A DNA stretch of 64,000 nucleotides from Mucilaginibacter sp. (lineage in GTDB: Bacteria; Bacteroidota; Bacteroidia; Sphingobacteriales; Sphingobacteriaceae): assembly GCF_028288225.1 (NCBI RefSeq), contig NZ_JAQBOC010000022.1, positions 62,001 through 126,000 on the forward strand. Direction: 5' to 3'. Shown in pieces: positions 43,046-53,019 of the stretch (positions are counted from its first letter, which is position 1; each line of letters starts with the position of its first letter). The position numbers were made by a program, and so were the translations under genes. The notes beneath the pieces were generated by a model. That model searched no databases, was not told where the DNA came from, and saw only the letters and a list, made by a program, of their open reading frames with translations.

Positions 43046-43392
43046 CCGTTTTCAAAATTTCTCGCTCTTTCACACTATTTTACATTTATGTATCAACACC
43101 CGGATATGGATTGAGATTATTAATATTTTGGCAATATTTGTTAAAATTGAATGAAAAGATTACCGTAAAAGGGTGAAATAATTCAATTGCTGATAATCAG
43201 TTATTTAAAATAATTGCTTTGTAAGCGAAATGGCGGAGCTTTATAAAATGCTCAAATTTAATAGCGTACCATATCATATTTCACAATCAGAACGCTCTTA
43301 TTAAAACAGCTAGTTTGTAAAAATATTTGAAATGTAATTGTTTAAAAATGCGGTACGATCCAAAATTTAAATCATCATCAACTTTTAAACCT
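43046..43392. other. Intergenic region upstream of the export operon
   Basis: This 347-base AT-rich gap probably holds the promoter for the export-kinase-polymerase genes. TTTCACAC at 43068-43075 and ATTTCACAA at 43278-43286 echo the TGTGAAA motifs upstream of 32347. I see no gene. A TTG-started extension of the next frame from 43327 is not supported. Confidence 0.5.
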
Positions 43393-44190
43393 ATGAAAAA
43401 AACAGCCTTTTTTACATTCCTATTTTTGGCCGTGATCTGCATGTTTTTATGTTCATGCGGTAATACTAAAAAGCTGATATATTTTCAGGATATTCCTGAG
43501 GCAAAAGCAGCGGCCCCTGTTGCATTGGGTAATTATAGTGAACCTATTATTCAACCAGATGATATTTTAGCTATAAATATTAATACCACTGACCCCGCAG
43601 CTACAGTTAGCATTAACAGTAGGAATGGCGTTTATGTAAACGGCGGAAGTAATCCACAAAACGGTTCAGCTAATCCGTTGGCCGGTTATTTAGTAGATAA
43701 GAACGGCAACGTTGAAGTACCTGTTATAGGAACTATAAAAATTGCAGGCTTAACTACATCACAAGCCCGTGCTGCTATAAAAGACCGTGCAAATCATTCT
43801 TTTATTGATCCCGTAGTTGATGTTCGCTTTTCTAATTTTAAAGTAACTGTTATAGGCGAAGTAAATCATCCGGCTGCTTACATTATTCCTAATGAACAGG
43901 TTACTTTATTAGATGCGATCGGGTATGCAGGCGACTTAACTATATATGGTCGCCGCACCAATGTTTTGCTTATACGGAAGCAAGCGGATGGTAAAAATGT
44001 ATCAGTAAGACTTGATATGACTAAAAAGGAAATGCTTAGCTCCCCATATTTTTACCTAAAGCAAAATGACATTGTGTATGTTGAACCATTAAAGACCAAG
44101 GTGTTAAATAATGATAATAACCTGGTTAAATATCTTTCTCTTGCAGCCACTTTATTTACTGCTGCGCTATTAGCTCACCGCTATTGGTAA
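43393..44190 (+). CDS. Polysaccharide export outer-membrane lipoprotein (Wza-like, SLBB)
   Basis: From ATG 43393 the protein has 265 residues with a lipoprotein signal (hydrophobic segment ending in FLCSCGN). Residues about 45-130 form the Poly_export domain (YSEPIIQPDDILAININTTDP), and about 135-215 an SLBB-like domain (VTVIGEVNHPAAYIIPNEQVTLLDAIGYAGD). A hydrophobic tail near 250-262 is common in Bacteroidota versions. It should form the outer-membrane channel for exopolysaccharide, working with the tyrosine kinase encoded next. I prefer this start to TTG 43327, which adds a polar extension before the signal. Confidence 0.92.
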   Translation: MKKTAFFTFLFLAVICMFLCSCGNTKKLIYFQDIPEAKAAAPVALGNYSEPIIQPDDILAININTTDPAATVSINSRNGVYVNGGSNPQNGSANPLAGYLVDKNGNVEVPVIGTIKIAGLTTSQARAAIKDRANHSFIDPVVDVRFSNFKVTVIGEVNHPAAYIIPNEQVTLLDAIGYAGDLTIYGRRTNVLLIRKQADGKNVSVRLDMTKKEMLSSPYFYLKQNDIVYVEPLKTKVLNNDNNLVKYLSLAATLFTAALLAHRYW

Positions 44191-44247
44191 GTATAAAATG
44201 TACTGGAAGTAATTTAGTATCAGTTTTATTTAATTAAAATATTCAAG

Positions 44248-46545
44248 ATGAAAACATATCTTAATAAGGAAAACAATCCGCAGATAAATAAATTCTTATT
44301 ACAATTTAAAACTTATTGGTATTTATTTGTTATTAGCCTGTTTATTTTTCTCAGCCTGGCTTATTTATATAACAACTATGCTACGCAGCAATATTTGATT
44401 AGCAGCTCAATACTTTTACAACAGCAACCTAATAATCCTGATGTCTCTTCTGCTTATGCAAACGGCGGGGTTTCATCAGTATTAAATATTAACGAAATTA
44501 TAAAGAATGAGGGGGATGTACTAAGGTCCCGTAACCTTATAAAGGAGATTGTACAAAAATTGCACCTCAATATTAAGGTTTTTTCAAATAGCGGCTTTTT
44601 AGGTTCTGAGATATATGAAGAAGCTCCGTTTGAAGTAAAAATAATTCGTAATAAAGTCGATTCTTTAAAAAAGCGTGAGTATATAATAAAAAAAATCAAT
44701 AATCATACTTTTCATTTAGTTAATTCCGACGAAAACGTTAGCAAGGATTTTAGTTTTGGAGAACGAATAAATTTGCCTCAATATGACCTAACGATTGAGA
44801 AACGTCCTGGTATCCCTATTCTCCAGCAGGAATATTCAACTCAGATAGTTTCGGAAGACGATGCAATTTCCGATTTAACGAAAAATTATGATGCCGAATT
44901 TACGGACAAAGGAACAACCACAGTAGCTATAACTTTATACTATCCAAACTCAAAAAGGGGAGAGGTTATATTGCAAAGTTTAATGGAGCAATATTTAAAA
45001 GATAACATCAATCAAAAAAAGAGTGCAATTGATAGTACTATAAATTTTATCAATAATCGGTTGGGAGTAGTTGCAGGAGAATTGGATAACGTTGAAAAAA
45101 AATATCAAAATTATAGAACCGACAATGATATCACTGACATTGCTGAGCAATCAAAAGTACTTGTAGGTACGGCAACCGAAAACAGTAATAAATATCAACA
45201 GCAGCAAATTCAGCTGTCAATTATTAAGGATCTGAAAGCCCGGCTGGATGATCCGGAAAATAAACAAGTAATTCCAAGTTCGTTAAACATACAAAATGCT
45301 TCATTTGCAGCAAGCCTTGCACAGTATAACAATCTTTTAAATGAAAGGATTAAACAAAGATTGTCATACACTGAAACCAATCCCGTTATTGAAAACATTG
45401 ATGAGCAAATACAAGTTGTACGACGCAATTTGTTAGAAAGCATAGATAGTTACAAAAATGAAATGGATTTAAATAGCAGTGGAATTAATGAACAAACCAA
45501 TGTGTTAAGCGACAATATAAAAAAGGTTCCTGGTAAACAGCGTGCAATTATTGATTTTTCAAGGCAACAAGAGCTTAAGCAGCAATTATATGTTTATTTG
45601 CTGCAAAAACGTGAAGAGACTTCAATGGCTAAAGCGGCAAATATGCCTTATTCCAGAATCATTGATGGAGCAAAAAGTTCAAAGCAGCCAGCAAAACCTA
45701 TCAGACCACTTATATATTTAATGTCATTTTTTACGGGATTAATTATCCCATTTGGTATTGTTAATTCTAAAGACTTTTTGCGATCCAAAATAAGTTCAGA
45801 GGGCGATATTGAAAACCAAACAGATGTAGTTATTATCGGAAAGATTGGTCACCAATCCGGATCCCATAGATCGGGAACCGATTTGTTATCAAGAACACAA
45901 GTTAACGAAAGTATCCGTACGCTTAGAACAAAGCTGCGTAATTTACTTGATAATGGTCAATCAAATGTTATTATGATTACATCAAGTGTTAATGGGGAAG
46001 GAAAGACATTTTTAACGAGAAATTTGGGAAGTACTTTTGCCATGGCCGGAAAAAAAGTTTTACTGATTGAACTTGATTTAAGAAAGCCAAAGCTTTCAAA
46101 TGTTTTAGGTGTTGATAACACGGAATTAGGCTTTTCCAATTATATATTGGAAGACAATATAGATATAGATAGCCTGATAAAGCCAAGCCCGTTAAATGAA
46201 AATTGCTATATAATTACTTCCGGCCCTATAGTAGCTAATGCCAGCGAGCTATTACTTAGTGATAAACTGGCACATCTTATCAAAGAATTGAGAAAAAGAT
46301 TTGAATATATTATTATTGATAGTTCACCTGTTGGTTTGGTTTCTGATGCACTCATTATTCAAAAACATGTTGATATGACAATTTTTGTGTGCAGACATAA
46401 CTATACCAATAAAACACAAATTGAAACTATCAATGAAATAAAAGAGAAGGACAATGTTGAAAATTTGTATTTGGTTATCAATGATGTTAATTTTTCGAAT
46501 TCCGGATATTTTGGCTACGGGTATGGAATAGGTTATGGTAATTAA
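44248..46545 (+). CDS. Polysaccharide co-polymerase / tyrosine autokinase (Wzc-like)
   Basis: The 765-residue inner-membrane protein has a Wzz-like domain with membrane segments near residues 27-45 and 490-508, a long coiled-coil periplasmic part, and a cytoplasmic BY-kinase domain. The kinase shows Walker A SSVNGEGKT, Walker A' LLIELDLRKP and Walker B YIIIDSSP. The C-terminus is a Tyr/Gly cluster (residues about 751-765, GYFGYGYGIGYG), the autophosphorylation tail. It controls chain length and export together with the Wza-like protein. A 57-base gap from the upstream gene suggests one operon. Confidence 0.95.
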   Translation: MKTYLNKENNPQINKFLLQFKTYWYLFVISLFIFLSLAYLYNNYATQQYLISSSILLQQQPNNPDVSSAYANGGVSSVLNINEIIKNEGDVLRSRNLIKEIVQKLHLNIKVFSNSGFLGSEIYEEAPFEVKIIRNKVDSLKKREYIIKKINNHTFHLVNSDENVSKDFSFGERINLPQYDLTIEKRPGIPILQQEYSTQIVSEDDAISDLTKNYDAEFTDKGTTTVAITLYYPNSKRGEVILQSLMEQYLKDNINQKKSAIDSTINFINNRLGVVAGELDNVEKKYQNYRTDNDITDIAEQSKVLVGTATENSNKYQQQQIQLSIIKDLKARLDDPENKQVIPSSLNIQNASFAASLAQYNNLLNERIKQRLSYTETNPVIENIDEQIQVVRRNLLESIDSYKNEMDLNSSGINEQTNVLSDNIKKVPGKQRAIIDFSRQQELKQQLYVYLLQKREETSMAKAANMPYSRIIDGAKSSKQPAKPIRPLIYLMSFFTGLIIPFGIVNSKDFLRSKISSEGDIENQTDVVIIGKIGHQSGSHRSGTDLLSRTQVNESIRTLRTKLRNLLDNGQSNVIMITSSVNGEGKTFLTRNLGSTFAMAGKKVLLIELDLRKPKLSNVLGVDNTELGFSNYILEDNIDIDSLIKPSPLNENCYIITSGPIVANASELLLSDKLAHLIKELRKRFEYIIIDSSPVGLVSDALIIQKHVDMTIFVCRHNYTNKTQIETINEIKEKDNVENLYLVINDVNFSNSGYFGYGYGIGYGN

Positions 46546-46615
46546 ATACAGCCTAAAGAGTTTTAAAAACCAAGCGGGAAGATTTGTTAATACTTAAAAA
46601 ATTATCAATCCAGGT

Positions 46616-47923
46616 ATGATTAATAGCCCAGTACTGTCTGCATCAACGCAGGATACAACGTCGTTTATTAAAAAATATGTAAATATATTGATGTTGTTTT
46701 TCCCAATAACATCATTTGTACTAGTTCCGTCTGTACCTGGCACTACAATTATTACTGTGCTGTCTGCTTTATTGTTTATAACTATTCCATTATCAACTTT
46801 AAAGGAAGAAAAAGGGAAATTTTTCCTGGAGCTCACTTACTTTTTTTGTGTTATAATTATTTTAAGTTTTGTTTCCCAGCTTATAAATCTGATAACTCAC
46901 TTAAAACTATCTAAAAATCTCATATTGATTAATAAGAATGATTATACACGCACATTTTATCGCGCTTCGCATTTAACTCAAACGCTATCCCTTGTGGTAG
47001 GCTTTATTATTTATGGCTATGTGAAGCATCTTTCAAATGAATCAATCATAAAATATATTTATTGGGGGTTGAGATTATTGTGCTTTTATGCTTTATATGA
47101 GTTTTTACTTTATGCTGCAACAGGAATAAATGGTGATTTTATGGCGAACCGTACTTTGGGATATGATAGTGCACCAGCTTCCTTATTTCAAACCTTTAGT
47201 TTAGGGCCCATTAGCTTAATGCGATTAAAAGGATATACCGGAGAGCCTTCGATGTTTGTTTTTACAGTATTCCCTTTTTGGGTTTTAACATTCGGATTAA
47301 AGAGGCGCTTTGATATGTATTTGTTACTTACCTGCTTATTGCTTACTTTTTCAACCACAGCATACTTTTTTATGTTTCTATTTATGAGCTATTGGTTCAT
47401 CTATAAAAGACAATACCAGGTTTTTTTTTACATGTGTATTTTTATAATAGTTGTTTGTTTTGTTCTCCAGTTGAACATGTTTCAACATTTATTTGATAGC
47501 TTATACGAATTTGTATTAGGTGGAAAAATTGGTGGAAACAGTGTCTCATCCAGGGAAAGAGGTAAAAGTTTTATTAATCAAATTGAATTTTGGTCAAATC
47601 TTAACGGTTTTAGCCAAGCTTTTGGGATAGGCTTTGGATATATTAGGTCTGCAGATTTCTTTTCAACGTTATTGCCTAATAACGGTATTATAGGGTTATT
47701 AATTTTTTCCTGGTTTGTTTTAAGGAACCTTTGGCTTGATATTGCTATACCGATATTATCCGGTTGTTATAAAATTGGGCTAATAATTGTCTATTTCATC
47801 ATGATGGCCTCCGTGCCTGAATTTGCATATCCATCATTATGGATATTTATAGCCTTAGGTTTTGTGTTAAAGCATTTAAGCCATCAACCTCAATTTAAAC
47901 AAGACTTAATCGCAAAGTTATAG
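46616..47923 (+). CDS. O-antigen/exopolysaccharide polymerase (Wzy-like)
   Basis: The 435-residue protein has about 11-12 hydrophobic segments and a large loop near residues 150-200, with the conserved-type GYTGEPSMFVFTVFPFW segment followed by ASTTAYF-like LTFSTTAYFFMF, as in Wzy/WaaL-type polymerases. These polymerase sequences diverge strongly, so the assignment rests on topology, these short words and position between a Wzc-like kinase and glycosyltransferases. It would join lipid-linked repeat units in the periplasm. No signal peptide is needed. Confidence 0.78.
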   Translation: MINSPVLSASTQDTTSFIKKYVNILMLFFPITSFVLVPSVPGTTIITVLSALLFITIPLSTLKEEKGKFFLELTYFFCVIIILSFVSQLINLITHLKLSKNLILINKNDYTRTFYRASHLTQTLSLVVGFIIYGYVKHLSNESIIKYIYWGLRLLCFYALYEFLLYAATGINGDFMANRTLGYDSAPASLFQTFSLGPISLMRLKGYTGEPSMFVFTVFPFWVLTFGLKRRFDMYLLLTCLLLTFSTTAYFFMFLFMSYWFIYKRQYQVFFYMCIFIIVVCFVLQLNMFQHLFDSLYEFVLGGKIGGNSVSSRERGKSFINQIEFWSNLNGFSQAFGIGFGYIRSADFFSTLLPNNGIIGLLIFSWFVLRNLWLDIAIPILSGCYKIGLIIVYFIMMASVPEFAYPSLWIFIALGFVLKHLSHQPQFKQDLIAKL

Positions 47924-47956
47924 CGTATAGTTACCTGTTTATAATCATTTTATAAT

Positions 47957-48949
47957 ATGACAAAGATTGGCAAATTTATCCTGAGTTCTACTTTCTATTT
48001 ATTTATGAGCTTAATACTTAAAGCTCAAAATACAGATAAATCTTTCATATGGGGAATCAACGGTCATCCTTTAACCCAGCCTGATTATAGGAATAATTTA
48101 GACGAACAGATAGATGCTATTAAAGACTTAAAATTAAGTAGTTACAGGTTTGATGTAATTTTAAACCGCGATGGATATGCTAAAAATGAACCGGCATTTT
48201 TAAATGTATTAAACAGTCTGAAAAAGAATAATATTTTACCGCTGCCGGCAGTAATGCAAACCGGGTTTGGAGGTGATGAACCTGAAGCAATTTATCAAAG
48301 ATCTGTGCAGCAAGGTAAAAATTTCGGAGTGCAGTATGGGGATTATTTTTCGGTAATTGAAGTTAATAATGAAGGGGATAATAAAATACGGGTCAAAAAT
48401 AAGCCGGATGGCGCAACGTCTGGTGAATATGATATATTAAAAGCCCAGCGCTTTATAGCGGAAATAAAAGGATTTATTGATGGTATAAAAACTGTTAAAC
48501 CATCAATAAAAATCACTCTTTCGGTAAGCTTTACACATTATTGGTACCTGCAGTTGTTAAAGGATAACAACGTGAATTATGATATTATAGGATGTCATTG
48601 GTACTCAAATATGGGTGATATAACCGATTTGAAACCACCTTTTGGTAATGTATTAAACTCAATTAGCCAAAGGTTTAATAAGCCTATATGGATCACCGAG
48701 TTTAACCGTTTTAAAGGAACTTCAAGCGTGGACTTTGCAAGTCAAAACGAATATATTACTAAAAATATTAAAAAAATAATTGCTCAGGGAACGGTTAAAG
48801 CTTTATACATATATGAGCTTTTTGATCAACCCTCATTAGCACAACGCTATCCAATTGAAGCACATTATGGCCTTATTTTTAAAGATGCCGCAGGCAATTA
48901 TGTCCAAAAAGATGCTTACCAGGGCTTCAAAAATTTTATACAAAGGTAG
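47957..48949 (+). CDS. Exported clan GH-A glycoside hydrolase-like protein
   Basis: The 330-residue protein has a signal peptide (cut near ILKAQ, residue 23) and a TIM barrel. The candidate acid/base is Glu in IEVNNEGD, and the nucleophile Glu is in WITEFNRF, the usual clan GH-A arrangement (like GH5/GH39 and Asl1-type barrels). Within an exopolysaccharide operon such an enzyme may trim or release the polymer, as endo-glycanases do in other EPS systems. The linkage is unknown. It begins 33 bases after the polymerase gene. Confidence 0.8.
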   Translation: MTKIGKFILSSTFYLFMSLILKAQNTDKSFIWGINGHPLTQPDYRNNLDEQIDAIKDLKLSSYRFDVILNRDGYAKNEPAFLNVLNSLKKNNILPLPAVMQTGFGGDEPEAIYQRSVQQGKNFGVQYGDYFSVIEVNNEGDNKIRVKNKPDGATSGEYDILKAQRFIAEIKGFIDGIKTVKPSIKITLSVSFTHYWYLQLLKDNNVNYDIIGCHWYSNMGDITDLKPPFGNVLNSISQRFNKPIWITEFNRFKGTSSVDFASQNEYITKNIKKIIAQGTVKALYIYELFDQPSLAQRYPIEAHYGLIFKDAAGNYVQKDAYQGFKNFIQR

Positions 48950-49034
48950 TCCTGTTTATGCGCTCAAACTCAGTATTAAGAATATAATATTAAGGTTTAC
49001 GATGAATTACTTATTTCAATAATAACTATTCTAT

Positions 49035-50204
49035 ATGAAAATAGCAATTGTTCATGATGACCTTGTACGCAAAGGCGGGGCTGAGCAAGTGGCATTGAGC
49101 TTTCACAATGCCTTTCCTGATGCGCCGATTTATACACTTACCTACGACCCTGACAACACTTATTCTGAATTTAAGGAATGTGACATAAGAACAAGCTGGT
49201 TTGGAAGAGTGATAAGCAGTGAAAAAAACATGAAACGTTATTTTTTTCCATTTGGGGTTATGGCAATGCAACGATTGAATTTAAATGGATACGACGTAAT
49301 ACTTCAATCAACTACTCATTGTGCTAAATATGTAAAAACAGATGTAAATTCAATCATAATTACTTATTGTCATAATCCTTTTCGGTTGGTATGGAGCACA
49401 GAATCATACGATAAAATCAACCATATGGGTAAAATAAAAACAAATATTTTAAAAAAAGTAATAGCTGTTTTAAAAGAAATTGATACAAAGTCGGCAAAAA
49501 AAACACACTGGTTTATAACTAACGCTCAGGAAGTTGTTCAACGTATTAAACTGGCCTACAATCCCATAATGCCTATTACTGTAATTAATCCATCTGTAAA
49601 GTGTAAAAATTTTTATGTTTCAAACTCACTAAGTGATTACTTTTTAGTTGTTTCCCGTTTTGAATCGTATAAAAAGGTTGATTTGGTAATAGAAGCCTTT
49701 AATGACATGCCTGATAAAAAGTTGGTAATTGTAGGTAAAGGGTCAAGAGAAAAGGAAGTTAAGGAAAACGCAGGTAGTAATATTACATTTTTAAGTGGGC
49801 TTGGTGCAGATGATTTGGCAAGGCTTTATGCTAATTGCAAATCATTTATTTTCCCCCAACTTGAAGATTATGGCATAACTCCACTCGAGGCAAACGCGTC
49901 CGGAAGGCCTGTTATAGCCTATGGAAAGGGAGGGGTTTTGGATACTATGATCCCTTATGTTGATAATTCTTTAAAATCTACAGCCATTTTTTTTGAACAA
50001 CAAACCAAAGAATCATTAATAGAGGCGATTGAATTGTTTGAAGAATTAGAATTTGATCCTTCCTTTATTCGTGCCCATGCGGAAACGTTTGACGAAAGCT
50101 GTTTTGTAGAAAAAATAAGATCATTTGTTGAAAATAAATACCTTGAAAGTAAAAACATTAATACTGATTTGCGCGATAACAAAGCTATAGAAGTTACGGT
50201 ATGA
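49035..50204 (+). CDS. Family-4 glycosyltransferase
   Basis: The 389-residue GT-B enzyme starts MKIAIVHDDLVRKGGAEQVA and has a C-terminal GT4 donor-site motif LEDYGITPLEANASGRPVIAYGKGG (about residues 276-301), including the E-x7-E pair. The acceptor-side sequence DVILQSTTHCAKYVK resembles mannosyltransferases of the WbaZ type, but the sugar is not certain. It lies in a run of glycosyltransferases and overlaps the next gene by four bases (ATGA at 50201), so the two are translationally coupled. Confidence 0.9.
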   Translation: MKIAIVHDDLVRKGGAEQVALSFHNAFPDAPIYTLTYDPDNTYSEFKECDIRTSWFGRVISSEKNMKRYFFPFGVMAMQRLNLNGYDVILQSTTHCAKYVKTDVNSIIITYCHNPFRLVWSTESYDKINHMGKIKTNILKKVIAVLKEIDTKSAKKTHWFITNAQEVVQRIKLAYNPIMPITVINPSVKCKNFYVSNSLSDYFLVVSRFESYKKVDLVIEAFNDMPDKKLVIVGKGSREKEVKENAGSNITFLSGLGADDLARLYANCKSFIFPQLEDYGITPLEANASGRPVIAYGKGGVLDTMIPYVDNSLKSTAIFFEQQTKESLIEAIELFEELEFDPSFIRAHAETFDESCFVEKIRSFVENKYLESKNINTDLRDNKAIEVTV

Positions 50205-51439
50205 AAGTTTTACTTATTAATAGCTTTTATTATCCAACCTTTGTGGGAGGAGCAGAAATATCTGTGCAATTATTAGCAGAAGGTTTAAAAAGAACAGGCA
50301 ATCAGGTATATGTTTTAACTACCGGACCCATTGATCGGATCTATCGTGTTAACGGTGTGATTGTAATTAGTCTAAAACAAAGAAATATATTTTCTACCCA
50401 TAACGGTGTTGCTAATGTTTATGGATTTTTTAAAGTTTTCTGGCATCTTATCGACTCCTTTAATATATTTTATCATTTTAAAGTTTCTGCAATTTTAAAA
50501 AGAATTCAGCCCTCATTGGTTCATACAAATACCATCCAGGGCTTCTCCCCATTTATTTGGCTGACGATAAAAGCCGGCAAAATCCCCCTTATACATACAA
50601 TGCGTGATTATTATCTGCTTTGCCATAAATGCAGTATGTTTAATAAAAATCAGAATTGTGACTCTTTATGCTTACCCTGTAAAATAACACATGGATTAAA
50701 GAAAAATTTATTAAGGTATCCTGATCATTATATAGGTATTAGCAGATACATACTAAACAGGCATAAGGCTTTTTTTGAGATTCCTGAATTTGGTGGACAT
50801 TTAATATATAATGCTATACAAGGGGGGGCAAATGTTATTGAGAAAGCACCCGCAGATAAATTACACTTTGGGTATATTGGAAGGATAGCCCGCGATAAAG
50901 GAGTTGAATATTTAGTAAATGAATTTTTAAACTTAGGTGATCTGCAAAAAACAAAAATAAAAATTGTTTTCGCTGGAAAAGGCGAGCCGAAATTTATAGA
51001 CCAGCTTAAAAATAAATTACAAGGCATTGAGTATGAATTTTTAGGGATAATTAAGCCACATGAATTTTATACGAAGATTGATATATTAATTGTGCCGGCA
51101 TTGTGGAATGAGCCTTTTGGCCGAACTGTAATTGAATCATTATCCCATGGCGTTCCCGTTTGTCAAACTGATCGGGGCGGGCTTAATGAAATATATGATC
51201 CCAAAAGTTCCTGGATGTATTCGCCAAAAGAAGGTAATCTTTCACTTTTAATTGATCATATATTGAAAAATAAAATTGAAATCGATGAAAAGAAAAAACA
51301 TTGCATAAATCGCGCGGAACAATTTTCTGTAGACAAGTATATCCAAAGCCACTTAAAGCTATACTACCAGATTATTGCACATAAAGCAGAAATGTACAAA
51401 TCAAATTCATATTCAGCTTTACCTAATCAAATTGAGTAA
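50201..51439 (+). CDS. Family-4 glycosyltransferase with a cysteine cluster
   Basis: At 412 residues, this GT-B enzyme has GGAEISVQLLAEGLKRTGNQV near its start, HTNTIQGFSPFIWL, and the donor motif EPFGRTVIESLSHGVPV in the C-terminal half. Residues about 142-162 contain five cysteines (C-x2-C, then C, C-x2-C), possibly a metal-binding insertion seen in some Bacteroidota GT4 enzymes. It overlaps the upstream GT gene at its start and is followed by the flippase. Its donor and acceptor are unknown. Confidence 0.9.
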   Translation: MKVLLINSFYYPTFVGGAEISVQLLAEGLKRTGNQVYVLTTGPIDRIYRVNGVIVISLKQRNIFSTHNGVANVYGFFKVFWHLIDSFNIFYHFKVSAILKRIQPSLVHTNTIQGFSPFIWLTIKAGKIPLIHTMRDYYLLCHKCSMFNKNQNCDSLCLPCKITHGLKKNLLRYPDHYIGISRYILNRHKAFFEIPEFGGHLIYNAIQGGANVIEKAPADKLHFGYIGRIARDKGVEYLVNEFLNLGDLQKTKIKIVFAGKGEPKFIDQLKNKLQGIEYEFLGIIKPHEFYTKIDILIVPALWNEPFGRTVIESLSHGVPVCQTDRGGLNEIYDPKSSWMYSPKEGNLSLLIDHILKNKIEIDEKKKHCINRAEQFSVDKYIQSHLKLYYQIIAHKAEMYKSNSYSALPNQIE

Positions 51440-51502
51440 TTTCTAATTCGGGCTCTTGAAAGTAGTAAATTCATTCAAATTGTATCAATATTCGATAGTT
51501 AT

Positions 51503-52993
51503 ATGAGTAGCGTATTAAGAGAAACTATTTCAGACCCTGATAAAAAAGCACCCTCCCCTGGTACGGATAAAAAATTGGTAGCGTCTGGGATTTTCTGGAA
51601 CCTTATTCAACTGATTATAAATCAGGCCTTCAATTTTATTTTAAAATTAGCACTGGCTAAATTGCTTTTTCCAAGTGAATTTGGAGTTGTGGGCATGGCA
51701 ACCGTATTTACAGGATTTGTTCAGGTACTTAACGATTTAGGTGTAGGGGCAGCTCTGGTTCAAAGGAAAGAATCATCATTACGTAAAGAACATTACCACA
51801 CAGCTTTTTGGACAGGGGTTATATGGTCCGTTATCTTATTTTTAGTTATGAGTTTTGGTGTAGGTCCTTTAGCTGCTATATTTTATAAAAAGCCCATTTT
51901 AGAAACTATCATCCCGGTTCTTAGCATCGGCATATTAATAAGTCCGGCTAACCTGGTGCACAAGGCACAGCTTACCAAGCAAATGAATTTTAAAAAGCTT
52001 GCCTTTATAGACAATACTTCAAACATAATTGTTGGCATAATTGCACTTTTATTGGCTTTTAAAGGAGCAGGGGTTTGGGCATTGGTATTCAACTCTGTGG
52101 GGAATGTTTTTTTGGCAATGCCTTTATTTTTTAATGCCACCAAATGGAAGCCTGCTTTTATAATGGAAAAGCAAGCTTTTAAAGATGTTTTTGGTTTTGG
52201 GGTTTACACAACCGGATCAAACATTTTAAATTATTTATATAATAATATTGATTATTTATTGATTGGAAAGTTATTAGGTGCAACTTCTTTAGGTATTTAT
52301 ACCCTGGCCTTTGTGTTAACAGATACTTTTAGAGGAAGATTAATGGCAGTGATAAATAATGTGATGTATCCAATTTATGGCAGAAAGCAAAATGATATTA
52401 TTGCCCTTAAAAAATATTACTTAAAAGTGGTATTATTTAATTGCCTCTTTATTTTTCCGGTGATGATTTTCTTCGTTGTTGAGGGAAACTCTTTTATTGT
52501 AAATGTTTTTGGGGCCAAATGGCATGAAACGGTGGCTCCTCTGCAGATACTATCAGGATCTGTAATGTTTCATATTTTGGTTAGCGGTAACACTTCACTA
52601 TTAAGGGGATTGGGGCGCCCGGGAATGGAAATGAAGCAACAGATACTTAAAGCACTTATATTTTTGCCAACGTTGGCATTGGGTATATACTATTATGGTA
52701 TTATAGGAGCAGCATGGGCCATATTCCTTAATAAAATTATTGTAGTGATAGTAGCGCAATATACTTTCAATTTTCTTTTACCTGTTAAAATTTCAATAAT
52801 CGAATTTATTATTGCTTTAAAAGCACCTCTTATTGCATCAATTTCAAGTTTCATAATCGACTACCTTTTAAACCTGGCAGGTTTAAATTATATAATTTGT
52901 GGTTTAAGTCTTTTCATAGTCTACTCCGGAATAATCTATCTTATGATGGGTTCCGAGCTTAAAGACCTTCTACAAAGTTTAAAGAAAAGATAA
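51503..52993 (+). CDS. Polysaccharide flippase (Wzx/MOP family)
   Basis: The 496-residue protein has about 12-14 hydrophobic segments and the N-terminal pattern of lipopolysaccharide-type flippases (SGIFWNLIQLIINQAFNFILKLALAKLLFPSEFGVVGMAT). It should transfer lipid-linked repeat units across the inner membrane. It lies between glycosyltransferase genes in the same direction, as expected in a Wzx/Wzy-dependent cluster that also has the polymerase and priming transferase. Confidence 0.93.
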   Translation: MSSVLRETISDPDKKAPSPGTDKKLVASGIFWNLIQLIINQAFNFILKLALAKLLFPSEFGVVGMATVFTGFVQVLNDLGVGAALVQRKESSLRKEHYHTAFWTGVIWSVILFLVMSFGVGPLAAIFYKKPILETIIPVLSIGILISPANLVHKAQLTKQMNFKKLAFIDNTSNIIVGIIALLLAFKGAGVWALVFNSVGNVFLAMPLFFNATKWKPAFIMEKQAFKDVFGFGVYTTGSNILNYLYNNIDYLLIGKLLGATSLGIYTLAFVLTDTFRGRLMAVINNVMYPIYGRKQNDIIALKKYYLKVVLFNCLFIFPVMIFFVVEGNSFIVNVFGAKWHETVAPLQILSGSVMFHILVSGNTSLLRGLGRPGMEMKQQILKALIFLPTLALGIYYYGIIGAAWAIFLNKIIVVIVAQYTFNFLLPVKISIIEFIIALKAPLIASISSFIIDYLLNLAGLNYIICGLSLFIVYSGIIYLMMGSELKDLLQSLKKR

Positions 52994-53019
52994 TTCATTA
53001 AATAAACAAATACCCACTA

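Noticed and set aside
43327..43392. Upstream TTG start for the Wza-like gene
   Set aside because: It adds a polar basic extension before the lipoprotein signal. ATG 43393 leads directly to a normal signal.
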